DNA from: Macrothele yani
Lineage: Eukaryota > Arthropoda > Arachnida > Araneae > Macrothelidae
Length of the DNA: 64,000 nucleotides
Direction: 5' to 3'
Assembly (NCBI GenBank): GCA_039090855.1
Contig: CM076991.1
Span: 104,482,021 to 104,546,020, forward strand
This document shows, piece after piece, positions 35,189-45,061 of this stretch. The number at the start of each line of letters is the position of its first letter. The stretch's first letter is position 1. The notes under the pieces were generated by a model. That model saw only the letters and a list, made by a program, of their open reading frames with translations, did no database searches and had not been told where the DNA came from. The position numbers and the translations under genes are program-made.

Positions 35189-36616
35189 CACTGCCGGACA
35201 ATTGCTAAGGACGGATGACAATAGCAACGATAGCAACCATAAAATGGAAGACAGGAAAATGTGTAAATTAGCATAAGTGCGGGATACAGTAAGACGTGTT
35301 GTGCGTATGCAAATTTTGAATTGCCGAACTTGTTCGTGACGTCATAGCGCTGATAAGAGATATAAAGGATTTGAAGCGTATTGACCATTGTTGTTCAAAC
35401 GCAAAGTTGAAAGGGAAAGAATCAATTGACGAACTTGCAATTTTCAGTATGTCTTCCCGACATCACTTAGATGATTTTACGCGTGGCCGTATTATTGGAA
35501 AGATTGAAGAAGGGCGAAAAATAACAGATGTTGCCAGGGAGTTCGACGTCAGCCACAGTGTTGTTTCAAGGCTTTGGAAATCATTTCAAACAAATGGAGA
35601 GTGTAGCAAACGTCACGAGGGAGATCGTGTTCGCAGTACGACACCTGCAGAAGATCGGTACATAGTGCTATCAACAAAAAGACACCGGCGCAGCACAGCT
35701 AGTTAGGTAGCAAATCAGTTTATGGCTGCTACTGGCAAGCGGATCTCCCGAAAACTGTCGCCAGACGTTTGCATGAAGGAGGACTATACGCCCGCCATTC
35801 TGTTGTGTGCATCCCATTGTCCAGACGTCACCGTACCGTCCGTTTGCACTAGTGCCATCAACATCGAATTGGACTGATAACGACTGGTCTGCTGTCCTCT
35901 TCTCAGATGAGAGTAGATACAGTCTATCGTCTGATTGTCGACGACAACTGATCTGGCGTGATAGTGGTACTGCATATTGTAAAGCAAACATACAGGAAAG
36001 GGACCGATATCCGACATGTAGTGTCATGGTATGGGCTGGCATCATGATCAATGGCCGTACGTCCCTCTATGTGCTTCCAACTGGGACTGTAACTGGCCAA
36101 CGATGCATTAATGATGTTCTGAGGTATCATGTCCGCATGTTCCGTGGTGCTGTCGGTGATAGATTCCTTTTTCATGGACGACAACGCAACATGTCATCGA
36201 ACAGTCGCTGTCCAGGAGTGTCTTGAGAGCGAGGATATTCAACGCCTCGTATGGCCAGCACGTTCTCCAGATCTGAATCCCATTGAAAATGAGTGGGATG
36301 CTTTGGGGAGGAGTCTTGCTGGTTGCCAATGCCCTCTAATAAACAAGGACACCCTTATCCGTACACTGACAGAGGAAATGGATAAATTACCCCAACAGCT
36401 GCTTGATAATGTTGTGCAAAGCATGACACGACGTGTGGAATCTTGCATCGCCCTCCATGGTGACCATATCCCGTATTGACATCTTACGCCGGAACGCCTG
36501 CGGACGGTAATTACATTTTTTTCACGTTTACGTATTCTGCACAAAATGGCCTGTTTGTCCCTTGAACACGTTCCAAAGCCTTCTGGATTTCAGAGCACAA
36601 TAAATTGTCTTTCTTG
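35189..36616 (+). mobile_element. Tc1-like DD34E transposon (E), dead
   Basis: The boundaries are inferred from the host repeat, which stops after TGCAAATA (35188) and resumes with GTCCTGGCCAACC (36621). Candidate ends are CACTGCCGGACAATTGCTAA (35189) and, on minus, CAAGAAAGACAATTTATTGT (36616), next to TA on each side. Their match is weak outside GACAATT, so the ends have diverged or the right boundary is off by some bases. Confidence 0.7.
35449..36479 (+). pseudogene. Tc1-like transposase relic, DD34E spacing
   Basis: The ATG at 35449 opens MSSRHHLDDFTRGRIIGKIE, KITDVAREFDVSHSVVSRLW (HTH), then CSKRHEGDRVRSTTPAEDRY. A stop falls at 35704-35706, and a diverged stretch follows. Another frame (to 36226) gives WTDNDWSAVLFSDESRYSLS with the first catalytic Asp and YPTCSVMVWAGIMINGR. 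A further frameshift near 36175 leads to FFMDDNATCHRTVAVQE and [20 protein letters not shown], with 34 residues between the second Asp and the Glu, and a C-terminus MTRRVESCIALHGDHIPY ending at 36479. At least two frameshifts and one stop. Confidence 0.92.
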
Positions 36617-37085
36617 TAATGTCCTGGCCAACCAAAATTTAGAAATTGTATGAAAAACATTTCCCATGAGATGCTGTATCCGATGCAGAGAGGATTTTTC
36701 AAATCGGAATTTTAGAAGCAGAGATATATAGGGAAATGTAGTTTACCTTTACGCCCCCTAGCGTAAAATGTATGCATTACTTGAGAAAGAAACTGTGCCT
36801 AAAAGAGTTTTCGTTATAAATGGCATCGAAAGGATGAAATATTTTTTTCAATCGGATATTTAGAAGTAAATATATGCAATAAATTGTATTTTGAATTCGA
36901 TATCATCTGCATTTACGCCCTCTAGAGGCGAAGTTGGGCATCAGAAAAAACCTTAATGCAAGGATCATCATTCTCACATTTCAAGTTTCCCAATGGAAAA
37001 ATAATTTTTCAAATCGGACTAACAGTTGCAGAGATATAGTGTCCACAGCCGGCCGGACGAACCGATAATATATGCACGATTTTTT

Positions 37086-37385
37086 TACGCTTTCCATCCG
37101 TAGGCTGAAGAAGCGTATATGCTCCAGCTTTGTCTGTCTGTCTGTCTGTCCGCACGATAACTTGAGTAAAAATTGTTCGATTTCGATGAAAATTTAGTAT
37201 GTGGTAGGGGACAACCTGTAGACGAACCCTATTAAAAATGGGCAAAATGGGCTCAAAGATCAGGACACAGGAGTGAGATTTATTCCACAGCCATTATCCT
37301 CATAACTTGAGTAATGATTTCTGGTATGTTGGAAAGCGTATCATAATTACAATGCATTGCATGATTTTACTAACTTGTTTTTACA
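37086..37385 (+). repeat. Partial copy of the ~147-bp unit family
   Basis: Terminal motif TTTTTTACGCTTTCCATCCG, AGAAGCGTATATGCTCC and the TCTG run are followed by one unit (TTCGATTTCGATGAAAATTT, GAACCCTATTAAAAATGGGC) and the outer arm end GCATTGCATGATTTTACTAA. It joins the two termini that are far apart in the 17-23 kb complex, so it may be a minimal copy of that element. Confidence 0.85.
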
Positions 37386-37771
37386 AAAGACGTGATAAAA
37401 AGGAAAAAACTTGTAATTTTACGTTACCCTAATTTAAAATGTAAGACGTACATACATGCGAGTTTAAATGTAGGACATACATACATATAGTTAATTCTCG
37501 GAACGCACCTGTGGAAAAAAGGTGTGCGTGCCTGTGCACCAGTAGCTATTTTCATCTTTGAAGTAATTCCCTTCCTCAGCTATGCATGTATTTAAACGCT
37601 GTTGCTTGCCATTGCTGGAAATATACCTGGAAATCTGTTTCTAGAATACTCTGACTTCCTTTGTCACGTTGCTGTCAGAAATGTCTGAAAATCTTTGTCT
37701 TTTCATAGAAGTTTTTTTTTGGGAAGAGCCAGAAATCACAAGGGGCTGATTCAGGTGAATAAGGTTGATGA

Positions 37772-38096
37772 TCCAATTTGAATTTGAATTTATTGAATAT
37801 TCTGCCATTCATCATAGCAATACCATACATGACAGAATTCCACACAACAATACATTATTACGGTAAATCTGTGCTAAGTAGTTAAACAAAACAAAATAGA
37901 ATTTCAGTAATGTATCCGTAGTATGTTATAACACAATTACAATAATAATTCCATTAATTACAATTAAAGAATTTGCACAATTAAACCAAAATGTATGAAG
38001 TAGATGTTAAGAAATGTAAGAGAATAATCTATGCCTACATATAGCACTGTATGTGGATGATATGGAGCACATACAGTGCTATATGTAGACATATGG
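37772..38096 (-). mobile_element. 5'-truncated non-LTR retrotransposon tail inside mariner
   Basis: On the minus strand it ends CAGAATATTCAATAAATTCA and AATTCAAATT, a polyadenylation-type AATAAA followed by a short TTCAAA repeat tail, as in RTE-like and other LINEs whose 3' ends are short tandem repeats. It sits exactly between the AKKSI and DHQPYSP codons of the mariner transposase, so both borders are sharp. It contains no coding sequence. The LINE clade is inference. Confidence 0.65.
38035..38088. repeat. Perfect 21-bp hairpin
   Basis: Stem 38035-38055 (CTACATATAGCACTGTATGTG) pairs without mismatch with 38068-38088, around a 12-base loop. It lies at the end of the LINE tail that faces the N-terminal side of the mariner gene. 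Confidence 0.95.
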
Positions 38097-38661
38097 TAAT
38101 CGATTTTTTAGCCAAGAAGTTGTGAACACTGAGTTCATCATAGCTTGGGGAACTGTCAGGCCATAGTTGTCAGACTACATCTCAGCTCTTTTCCTTCGAA
38201 CAGAATCCCGTAACCTTTTAAACACCTCTAAATAGAATTGTTGGTTACCCGTTTGTCCCTGTTTATTGAATTCCTGATGAACTATCTCATTGTGATCGAA
38301 AAAACAGACACGCATAGTCTTGATCTGCGAGAGCGACAAGCCTGTTTTTTCGGCTCTCATGTCACTCAAAGACACTTGACTTTTGACTTTTTCATGGCAC
38401 CCACACCATACACCACTTTCAATCGCTCTAACGTTTAAGCAGCACTTTGGCCGATCTTTACACGAAATTAAATGTTAATTACTTTCACCACCGTTGTGTG
38501 AGACCTCCATCTAGAAGTGGATTGATAACGGTTGACAATGATTATGATGTATTCTAAGTGTGTGAGATAGGATCCCTGACCCACCCCGAAATAAAATCCT
38601 GACTGCTTCAATGACAGTCTGCTCTGCTAGAAATCATATCTTTTTAACACGATGGGGAGTA

Positions 38662-39858
38662 CATTGGAAGTGCCTTAAAAGTCATGGGATAGCAGTATGC
38701 AAATTTTTAACTGTCGCTGCCATCGTATAAAGACTTCGACACACGCCACGATTTTTATCAGTTGCGAGATGTAATCTCGTGAGTCAGCTTGAACAGCCAC
38801 CAGTAGGATTATTGCAAGCCGACGTGAATTATCGGAGTTTGAACGAGGCATGGCATTGGGAGCAAGACGGATGAGACATTCAGTTTCCGAAGTTGTGCGA
38901 GCATTCAACATCCCTCGATCCACTGTACCACGTGCGTACCGAAAATACCTCATGGAGGGCATTACCACCCACCGCGGACAGCGCAGTGGCCGACAACTGG
39001 TACTGAATGACCGTGGCCAGCGGCGTGTGACCAGGATTGTCCATGCTAACAGATATGCGACACTGGATCAAATAACTCCACACTCAATGCAGGAGGTACC
39101 AGAGACATACCCGTCAGGTCAGTGCAACGTAATTTAGCGTCCATGGGGTATGGGAGCAAAAGACCCACCAGAGTGCCTTTATTAACCCAACGACATCGGA
39201 CACAGCGCCTCACCTGTGCTCGGTAATTGGACCCTGGAAGACTGGCAACCCGTGGCGTGGTCCGAAGAGTCACGCTACCAGCTGATGGCAAGATTCGGGC
39301 GTGGCGCAGATCCTATGAGCCCATGGACCCAAGCTGTCAACAAGGCACTGTGCAGGTGATATTATACATGTGTGGGGTATCTTTACGTGACACAGTCTGA
39401 GCTCTCTGGTTTTCGTTAACACGTCATTAACCGGTAATCACTTTGTTGCTCTGCTGGTTGAACCATTTGCAGACCTTCATGTACTTCATGTACCCCAACA
39501 ACGGTAGAATTTTACAGGTAGACAATACACCATGTCATCGACCCCAAGTGTTCCAAAATTGGTTCGAGAAGCATTCTGGACGGTTCCGACGGAGGGTGTG
39601 GCCACCACGTCCACTTGACATGAGCCCAATAGAGCCCTTATGGGGTATGGTGGAAAGGTCCATTCGCACCCAAGATCCTACACCTACAAATACCAGGGAG
39701 CTGTGTGCGGCTATTCCGAAGGCATGGCTCAACATCTCTTCAGAAGTCTTCCGGACACTTGTGGAATCGATGCAACATCGAGTTGCTACACTTTGCAGGG
39801 CTAGAGGAGATCCTACACGATACTAAGTACGTATCCCATGATTTTTGGTACTTCACTG
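38662..39858 (+). mobile_element. Tc1-like DD36E transposon (F), complete ends, dead
   Basis: The ends CATTGGAAGTGCCTTAAAAG (38662) and, on minus, CAGTGAAGTACCAAAAATCA (39858) are inverted repeats sharing ATCATGGGATA, next to TA at 38660-38661 and 39859-39860. Length about 1.2 kb. Confidence 0.9.
38814..39826 (+). pseudogene. Tc1-like transposase relic, DD36E spacing
   Basis: Begins near 38814 with ASRRELSEFERGMALGARRM, where the expected start codon seems changed (GCAAGC in place of an ATG). Then VSEVVRAFNIPRSTVPRAYR (HTH) and NRYATLDQITPHSMQ. Frameshifts and stops follow from 39080 on. The DES motif region near 39260 reads VAWSEESRYQLMARFG in another frame (Asp to Glu). From 39443 the frame holds QVDNTPCHRPQVFQNWF and RPLDMSPIEPLWGMVER, with 36 residues between Asp and Glu, and ends at ESMQHRVATLCRARGDPTRY, stop at 39826. 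Dead. Confidence 0.88.
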
Positions 39859-39964
39859 TATGTCTACTTTCTTTGAATGTGGAGGATTAAGTTAATTCAT
39901 GAAGCAGTTGTATCTTCTTTAAAAATTTTGAACATTTTTTTTTCTGGAAATCAATTGGAAATTT

Positions 39965-41930
39965 AACAAGAAAGATGACACCTAATTTTCGGGTGTAATG
40001 AGCACGTCTTTTGAATCCGTTCTGACGAGAATTAAATTTATCAAAGTTATTCAAAGTCAATGGAACCGGTATGGAAAACAATAGTACTAGACGGAAGAAA
40101 AAAGTTTTTCAATCTGGTTTAAAATCCCGCAGATATTGCTATAAACAGAACCATGAAATTACTCCCTACGGTTGCAGACTTGTGCGTTAAGAAAATTTTG
40201 AAATTATACTGTATAAGAAACATTTTGCAACGGAAACGATCTCCAACAAAGAAAGAATTTTTCAAATAGGACTCCTCGAAGCAGAGATATGGACAAAAAT
40301 AAGATATGCACTTACGCCCCCTGGCGAGAAAACCATGCATAGTTTTAGGAAGAAAGTATTCTCAAAAGGTTTTTCGATGTGAGTGGTATCGGTCCAAGAA
40401 AAAAAAAAAAACTAAGTCGAGTTTCATGAGCTCAAATTTTGCTGCAAATACATCAGAAGCAGCAATTAAACCTTATGCCCCTGGTGGCCAAACCATTCTT
40501 TATCAAATATTAGAAATTGTATGAAAAACATTTTCCATCAGGAGCTGTATGCGATACAGGAAGAATTTTTCGAATCGGAGTTTTAAAAAGAGAAATATAG
40601 GGGAAACGAATTTTACCTTTGCGCCGCCCTGGCGAAAGTCTATGATTTTTTTGAAAATTTTGAATTTATATGAAAAACATTTCGCATCTGAAACACTATC
40701 CAACAAAGAAGGAATTTTTCAAATGGGATCCTAGAAGTAGAGATATTGACAAACATGAGATATACATCTGCACCCCCTTGCGTAGAAATCATGCATTATT
40801 TTAAGAAGAATATTTTCGAAAAAGTTTGTCGACGTGAATACTATCGGTCCACAAAGGAATTTTTTTCAATCGAGATTTTAGAAGCTTACATTTTGCTGCA
40901 AATGCATCAGAACCGGAAATTAAGACTTACGCCTTCTGGTGGCCAAACCATGTTTTACCGAAAATTAAAAACTATATCCAAAGGATTTCCCATCAGAAGC
41001 TGTATCCGGTGCAAAAAGAATTTTTCAGATCGGAGTTTTAGAAGCAGAGATATCGTAGGAAACGCAATTTACCTTTACGCCCCCTAGCGTAAAGTTCATG
41101 AATTACTTGAAAATTTTGAAATTATGTGAAAAACATGTCACACCGGAAATGAAGAAAGAATTTTTCAAATTGGACCATTAGAAGCAGAGATATTGACAAA
41201 AACAAGATATACATTTACGCCCCCTGGCGGAGAAACCATGCAATATTTTAAGAAGAAAATATTCCGAAAAAAAAATTATCGACGTAAGTGGCATCGATCC
41301 ACGAACGAATTTTTTCAGTCGAGATTCTAGAAGCTCAGATTTTATGGCAAATACATCAGAAGCAAAAATCAACACTTACGTCCCCCTTTTGGCCAAAGTA
41401 TTATTTATCAAAAATTTGAAATTATGTGCAACAGATTTTGCATCAGGAGCTGCATCCGCTGAAGAAAAAAAATTTCAAATAGGAGTTTTAGAAGAAGAGA
41501 TATTGGGGAAAATGTAATTTACTTTTACGCCCCCTAGCGAAAAATCTATGCGTAACTTGAAAAAGGGACTATATCTAAAAAAACTCTTCGACATAAATGG
41601 AATCGAAAGATAATAGAATTTTTTTCAATCGGATATTTAGAAGGAAATATATGGTTGACAATGATGATGATGATGATATGGAATAAAATATATTTTGAAC
41701 TCGATATCATCTGCATTTACGCCCTCTAGCTGCGAAACTGTACATCGAAAAAAAAAAAAAAAGAAAACGAAATAAAGGATCATCATTTACATATTTCAAG
41801 CTTCCCAGTGCAAAAATAATTTTTCAAATCGGACTATTGGTTACTGAGATATGGTGTCTACAGACGTACGGACGGGCGGCCAAACCGATGACATAAGCAC
41901 GATCTTTTTTTGCAAAAACGTGTTAAAAAT
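39965..41930 (+). repeat. Dispersed ~150-bp-unit repeat, copy 3, with ~455-bp higher-order period
   Basis: Runs from GAAAGATGACACCTAATTTT to the right end CAGACGTACGGACGGGCGGC (41858). Cores at about 40312, 40475, 40617, 40770, 40930, 41076, 41217, 41379, 41526 and 41717 are 140-165 bp apart. Three diverged unit types alternate (CCCCCTGGCG; CCCTGGTGGCC or TTCTGGTGGCC; CCCTAGCG), giving a ~455-bp period. Shared text: TTTTTCAAATCGGA, TAGAAGCAGAGATAT, GAAAAACATTTC. Confidence 0.88.
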
Positions 41931-43028
41931 GAGGGCGTTGCATATTTTCTTCATCGTGTAAATATTTATTTTTCTGATGTGTTTTGCAGAATATGTCTTA
42001 AATGTAAAAGCATGCAATGCCTTGACTAACGTCATCTCTCAGTTTTCTCGTGTTCCTGCAAATGCAAATTTTAGGATCCCTCTTATAAACAGCGTTGAAT
42101 ACAGTACACTTAGTAAACAAATTCTGAAATGTAGAAATAAGTTCAGCTGTTGATGACCCCATGCGTTCATACGGTGTGTCATTAAAGCCATTTTGTGATA
42201 GAACTTCCGATGCGTCATGTTCGACAGCGAGGGCAGAGATGCACATAATTTCCCGCGGCTTTGTCTGCTTAGCAAAAATTTAGTCAAATGCATAAATGTG
42301 TCTGGTGTCTTTTCCTGGCTTAATGCTACGTTTTAAATATTCAATTTTCGGTTGGAATGTAATGAGTAAAGAATTCATTAATGTGCAAATTTACCGCTAG
42401 GCATCCTCTATTTTATACGTGAAAAGCGCGTGTTACTAGTAGTTATTCAGTTACTGCATAAATTCATTACCAACCTTTTAATACGCAGAGTTGATGGGGA
42501 ATCCACTCGCGATGGGAACTGGAGGAAAAGCACTTTGCCATAAGGGTATTAATTAGAGAAAGAAAACAGGAGACCAGTCAACTCCGAGTCCATTAAGATG
42601 TTTTCAGAGATGATAATTCTATAGATAAGAAGAAACAAAGTTGGGTGGGTGGGATCTAAATTGGATGGAAAGCGGGAAAACCTTTATTGGTAAAATTATA
42701 GCGAAGGTGATGGGAGAGAAAGAGTGCCAAATATCTGTTCTGAGAGTTGTAGTTTCCAAGCATTCACGACTCCGAGTCCACGTTCAGATTTATTCGGCTT
42801 GTTTTGAAATAATTGTGACGAAGCTACGCGGGTGATTTGTTACTTTCTAAGTGCTGTAATGGCACACAAAAGAAGATGCTAGTAGATTGCGTTCAAAGGA
42901 ATTCGCTTTGAATAGTAAACGGTGGCGCATCGATGTGACAGAGCTTTTAATCGAACGGAGGAAGCCTCTTAAGTTGGGATTTGTTTCAATGGAGTGAAAG
43001 ACTAGGTCCCTCCTGAGAACGTGGAATG

Positions 43029-43059
43029 AAGATCTTTCTTTCTCTCTCTCTCTCTCTCT
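43029..43059. repeat. (TC)n microsatellite
   Basis: A TTTC then TCTC run of about 30 bases. Confidence 0.95.
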
Positions 43060-43739
43060 TCCGACGTTCTTCACACACGCTTCGACCCTTCATTCCCGGA
43101 AATCTGCAATTGATGACGCGTGTAATGAAAAATGCTGTTCATTGTTGAGGGCCATTTTTGTCGTTTTCCAAATGTCGAACCTTTTTCCGCCAGAGTGGGT
43201 TGAATTTATTTCCGCAACTCTGCGGGAGTCCTTTTTTTTTTTTTTTTTTTTTTGACGTCTTTCTCTTGCGAAGAGAGCAGCCGATTTGAAACGTTTTGAT
43301 GCTAGAATGCTTTCAAATTAGCGGTACGTTTCTTTTATGATTTTCAAGTGAGCTAGCAGTGATTGCGAAATTTATGATGATGATGTAATGGGGACAAAAA
43401 GCTTAAGCGGAAATTCCTACAGAAATTGCCTTTGTTTTAGTCGCCTTCACATGTTCTGAACGCCAGAAAGTTTTCAGTTCATGCAAGGTCTCGTGCAAAT
43501 TTATTTGTCTGTCTGGTGTTAATGTGACACATAGGGAAATATGACGGTGCTACGTGGATGAAGTATTTTAATGCATTTATGTATCGATTCATTTCTCCAA
43601 GCAGCAAATTTTCCAGATGTAGGTTCGAAAGCGTTATCTTAGGCGGCAATCAGTAATTGGGCTTGTAAAAGCGAGTTTTGTGAGGAACGTCGTTTTAGAA
43701 AACCCTAAGAGCCTAATCGTTTTATTTTTTATTTTATTT

Positions 43740-44160
43740 TTTGTCATCGGCCGGCATTCGGGATGGGCCTAATTAGTTTATTACATCAGAAACGCCGTAG
43801 CCCTCCATGCTAGTGACTATGATCACTGAGCCCCGCTGCCTTTTTTGGACTCCCGCCTTGTTGCTCCAGAATTTTTGCTCTGTGTTCTGCCTCGTCTACT
43901 GAGTGAACATTTTAGCTTTGCGTTCTGCCTCGCCCACTGAGTGTACATTTTAGCTTTGTATTATCGTACTTGTGTCCCGTTATTGAATCGCATCTGTCTA
44001 TGTAGTATATTGCGTTCTTTTTCCTGTTATGTTTGTGTTCTGAATTGCCTATGATGCCCGGCGTGACCCGTCCTTTGCTATTAATTTACTGTGCCCCGGG
44101 TTTCCCCGTTGTACTGCTGTATGTAAAGGTCCCAGAGACCCAATAAAGTGAAGTTGAAAC
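43740..44160 (+). mobile_element. Possible LINE 3' untranslated end
   Basis: Non-coding sequence with the tandem pair TTCTGCCTCGTCTACTGAGT / TTCTGCCTCGCCCACTGAGT and an end GAGACCCAATAAAGTGAAGT plus TGAAAC. An AATAAA followed at once by a short repeat-like tail is typical of non-LTR retrotransposon 3' ends. No ORF2 is attached. Confidence 0.3.
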
Positions 44161-45061
44161 CATGCTACTGACGGACGCAAGGGGTCATAACTGATGGGAT
44201 GGTGCTTTGAGTGTTAGGGGACACCGCGGGTGTAACATCAGAAACGCAAGAAACTCACAGGAAAATTTTCCCATGGTAACACACTCTCGGAGAAAGAACT
44301 GCGTGCGCGCGCATCAAAATCGAGGAGAACACCTGTGACACACTAATGACTCGGACCTTTTCCCCTCAGGTTTGCATTACTTCAAAAAAGGCGTGTGTAT
44401 GCAGTAGAGATGAGTTCGGGCTCAATTTTAGGCCCCGGGCCCGGCCCGCCTTCTTTGATTACATGTGTTTGCTGAGCCCGGGCCCAGATTCTTGGAAAAT
44501 TTTGCTTATCAAGGCTTGCATTTATGCATTACACACTGGCCAAAGATATGGCCGAAGCAAGGATTAGTTTAAAAAGTTTTGTTCAGTTAAACCACTTCAC
44601 AATATTAATATGTTTTTAGAAATACTACGCATAAAGCCAAATGATCTAAAATGTGGATTTGAAAATAAGTAAATAATCAACGTGCCCTTCGACCGTATCA
44701 GGGAATCAGTAATTTTAGTAAAAGCTGAAGAAAAGAAGATCGTTTAGAAACAAGAAATTCCATTCGTTATTTCTTTTTGATATCTAAATTTACTTTTATT
44801 TTGAATAAATTGCATTATAAAACGCACAACGCCGTACAGACAGTTGCAAGTGTTTAAGATTTGGACTCTAGAAAACTAATCTTTGCAATATAATTTACAT
44901 ATTTGCTAATTGGTAAAAGTAGTTCAGAGTGATGTAGTAAAATATAGAAAAAAAACATGTAGTGAAATTTCCAAAATTAAAAAAACAAATGAACGTAAAA
45001 GCATTCCTGACCAGATTATTCTGCATTTTGTGACATTAACAGAGCTTTGCCCTTAATAGTA

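Larger units (their letters stand above)
33595..37075 (+). repeat. Dispersed ~150-bp-unit repeat, copy 2
   Basis: Runs from GAAAGATGACATAGATTTTT (33610) to the right end CAGCCGGCCGGACGAACCGA (37047). Units have a core like TTACGCCCCCTAGCG (34450, 34600, 34902, 35055, 36750, 36912), TTTTTCAAATCGGA and GAAGCAGAGATAT. It is interrupted at a TA by the Tc1-like element at 35189-36616. A 109-codon lysine-rich frame at 33583-33912 is a reading of the repeat and I do not accept it as a gene. Confidence 0.85.
37500..38420 (-). pseudogene. mariner transposase relic, C-terminal half, interrupted
   Basis: On the minus strand from about 38415: SLSQIKTMRVCFFDHNEIVH, QEFNKQGQTGNQQFYLEVFK, RLRDSVRRKRAEM (frame 38375-38175), the FFD..GIVH...PGQT.N..FY block of mariner transposases with the second catalytic Asp in FFD. 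Degraded text for HDNAP (near 38150) and HNFLAKKSI (near 38100) follows. A LINE tail of about 325 bp interrupts, then DHQPYSPESAPCDFWLFPKK (37770-37710) with the third catalytic Asp in APCDFWLFP, and QVYFQQWQATAFKYM near 37600. The N-terminal third is missing. Dead through truncation, stops and the insertion. Confidence 0.88.
41931..45058. other. Long intergenic stretch, no gene recognised
   Basis: Holds a (TC)n microsatellite (43029-43059), a T run (43230-43253) and the LINE-like tail listed separately. AGAGATGAGTTCGGGCTCAA with GGCCCCGGGCCCGGCCC at 44404-44450 resembles an end of a hAT-type MITE, but I found no partner end. Minus frames at 41998-42293 (82 and 84 codons) have no recognised domain. 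Confidence 0.4.

Noticed and set aside
35189..36616. Exact inverted ends for Tc1-like copy E
   Set aside because: I give the borders from the interrupted host repeat. The apparent ends share only about ten of eighteen bases, so they are not claimed as confirmed.
44404..44500. hAT MITE with GGGCCCGG-rich end
   Set aside because: Only one candidate end is seen and no target duplication, so it is mentioned but not called.
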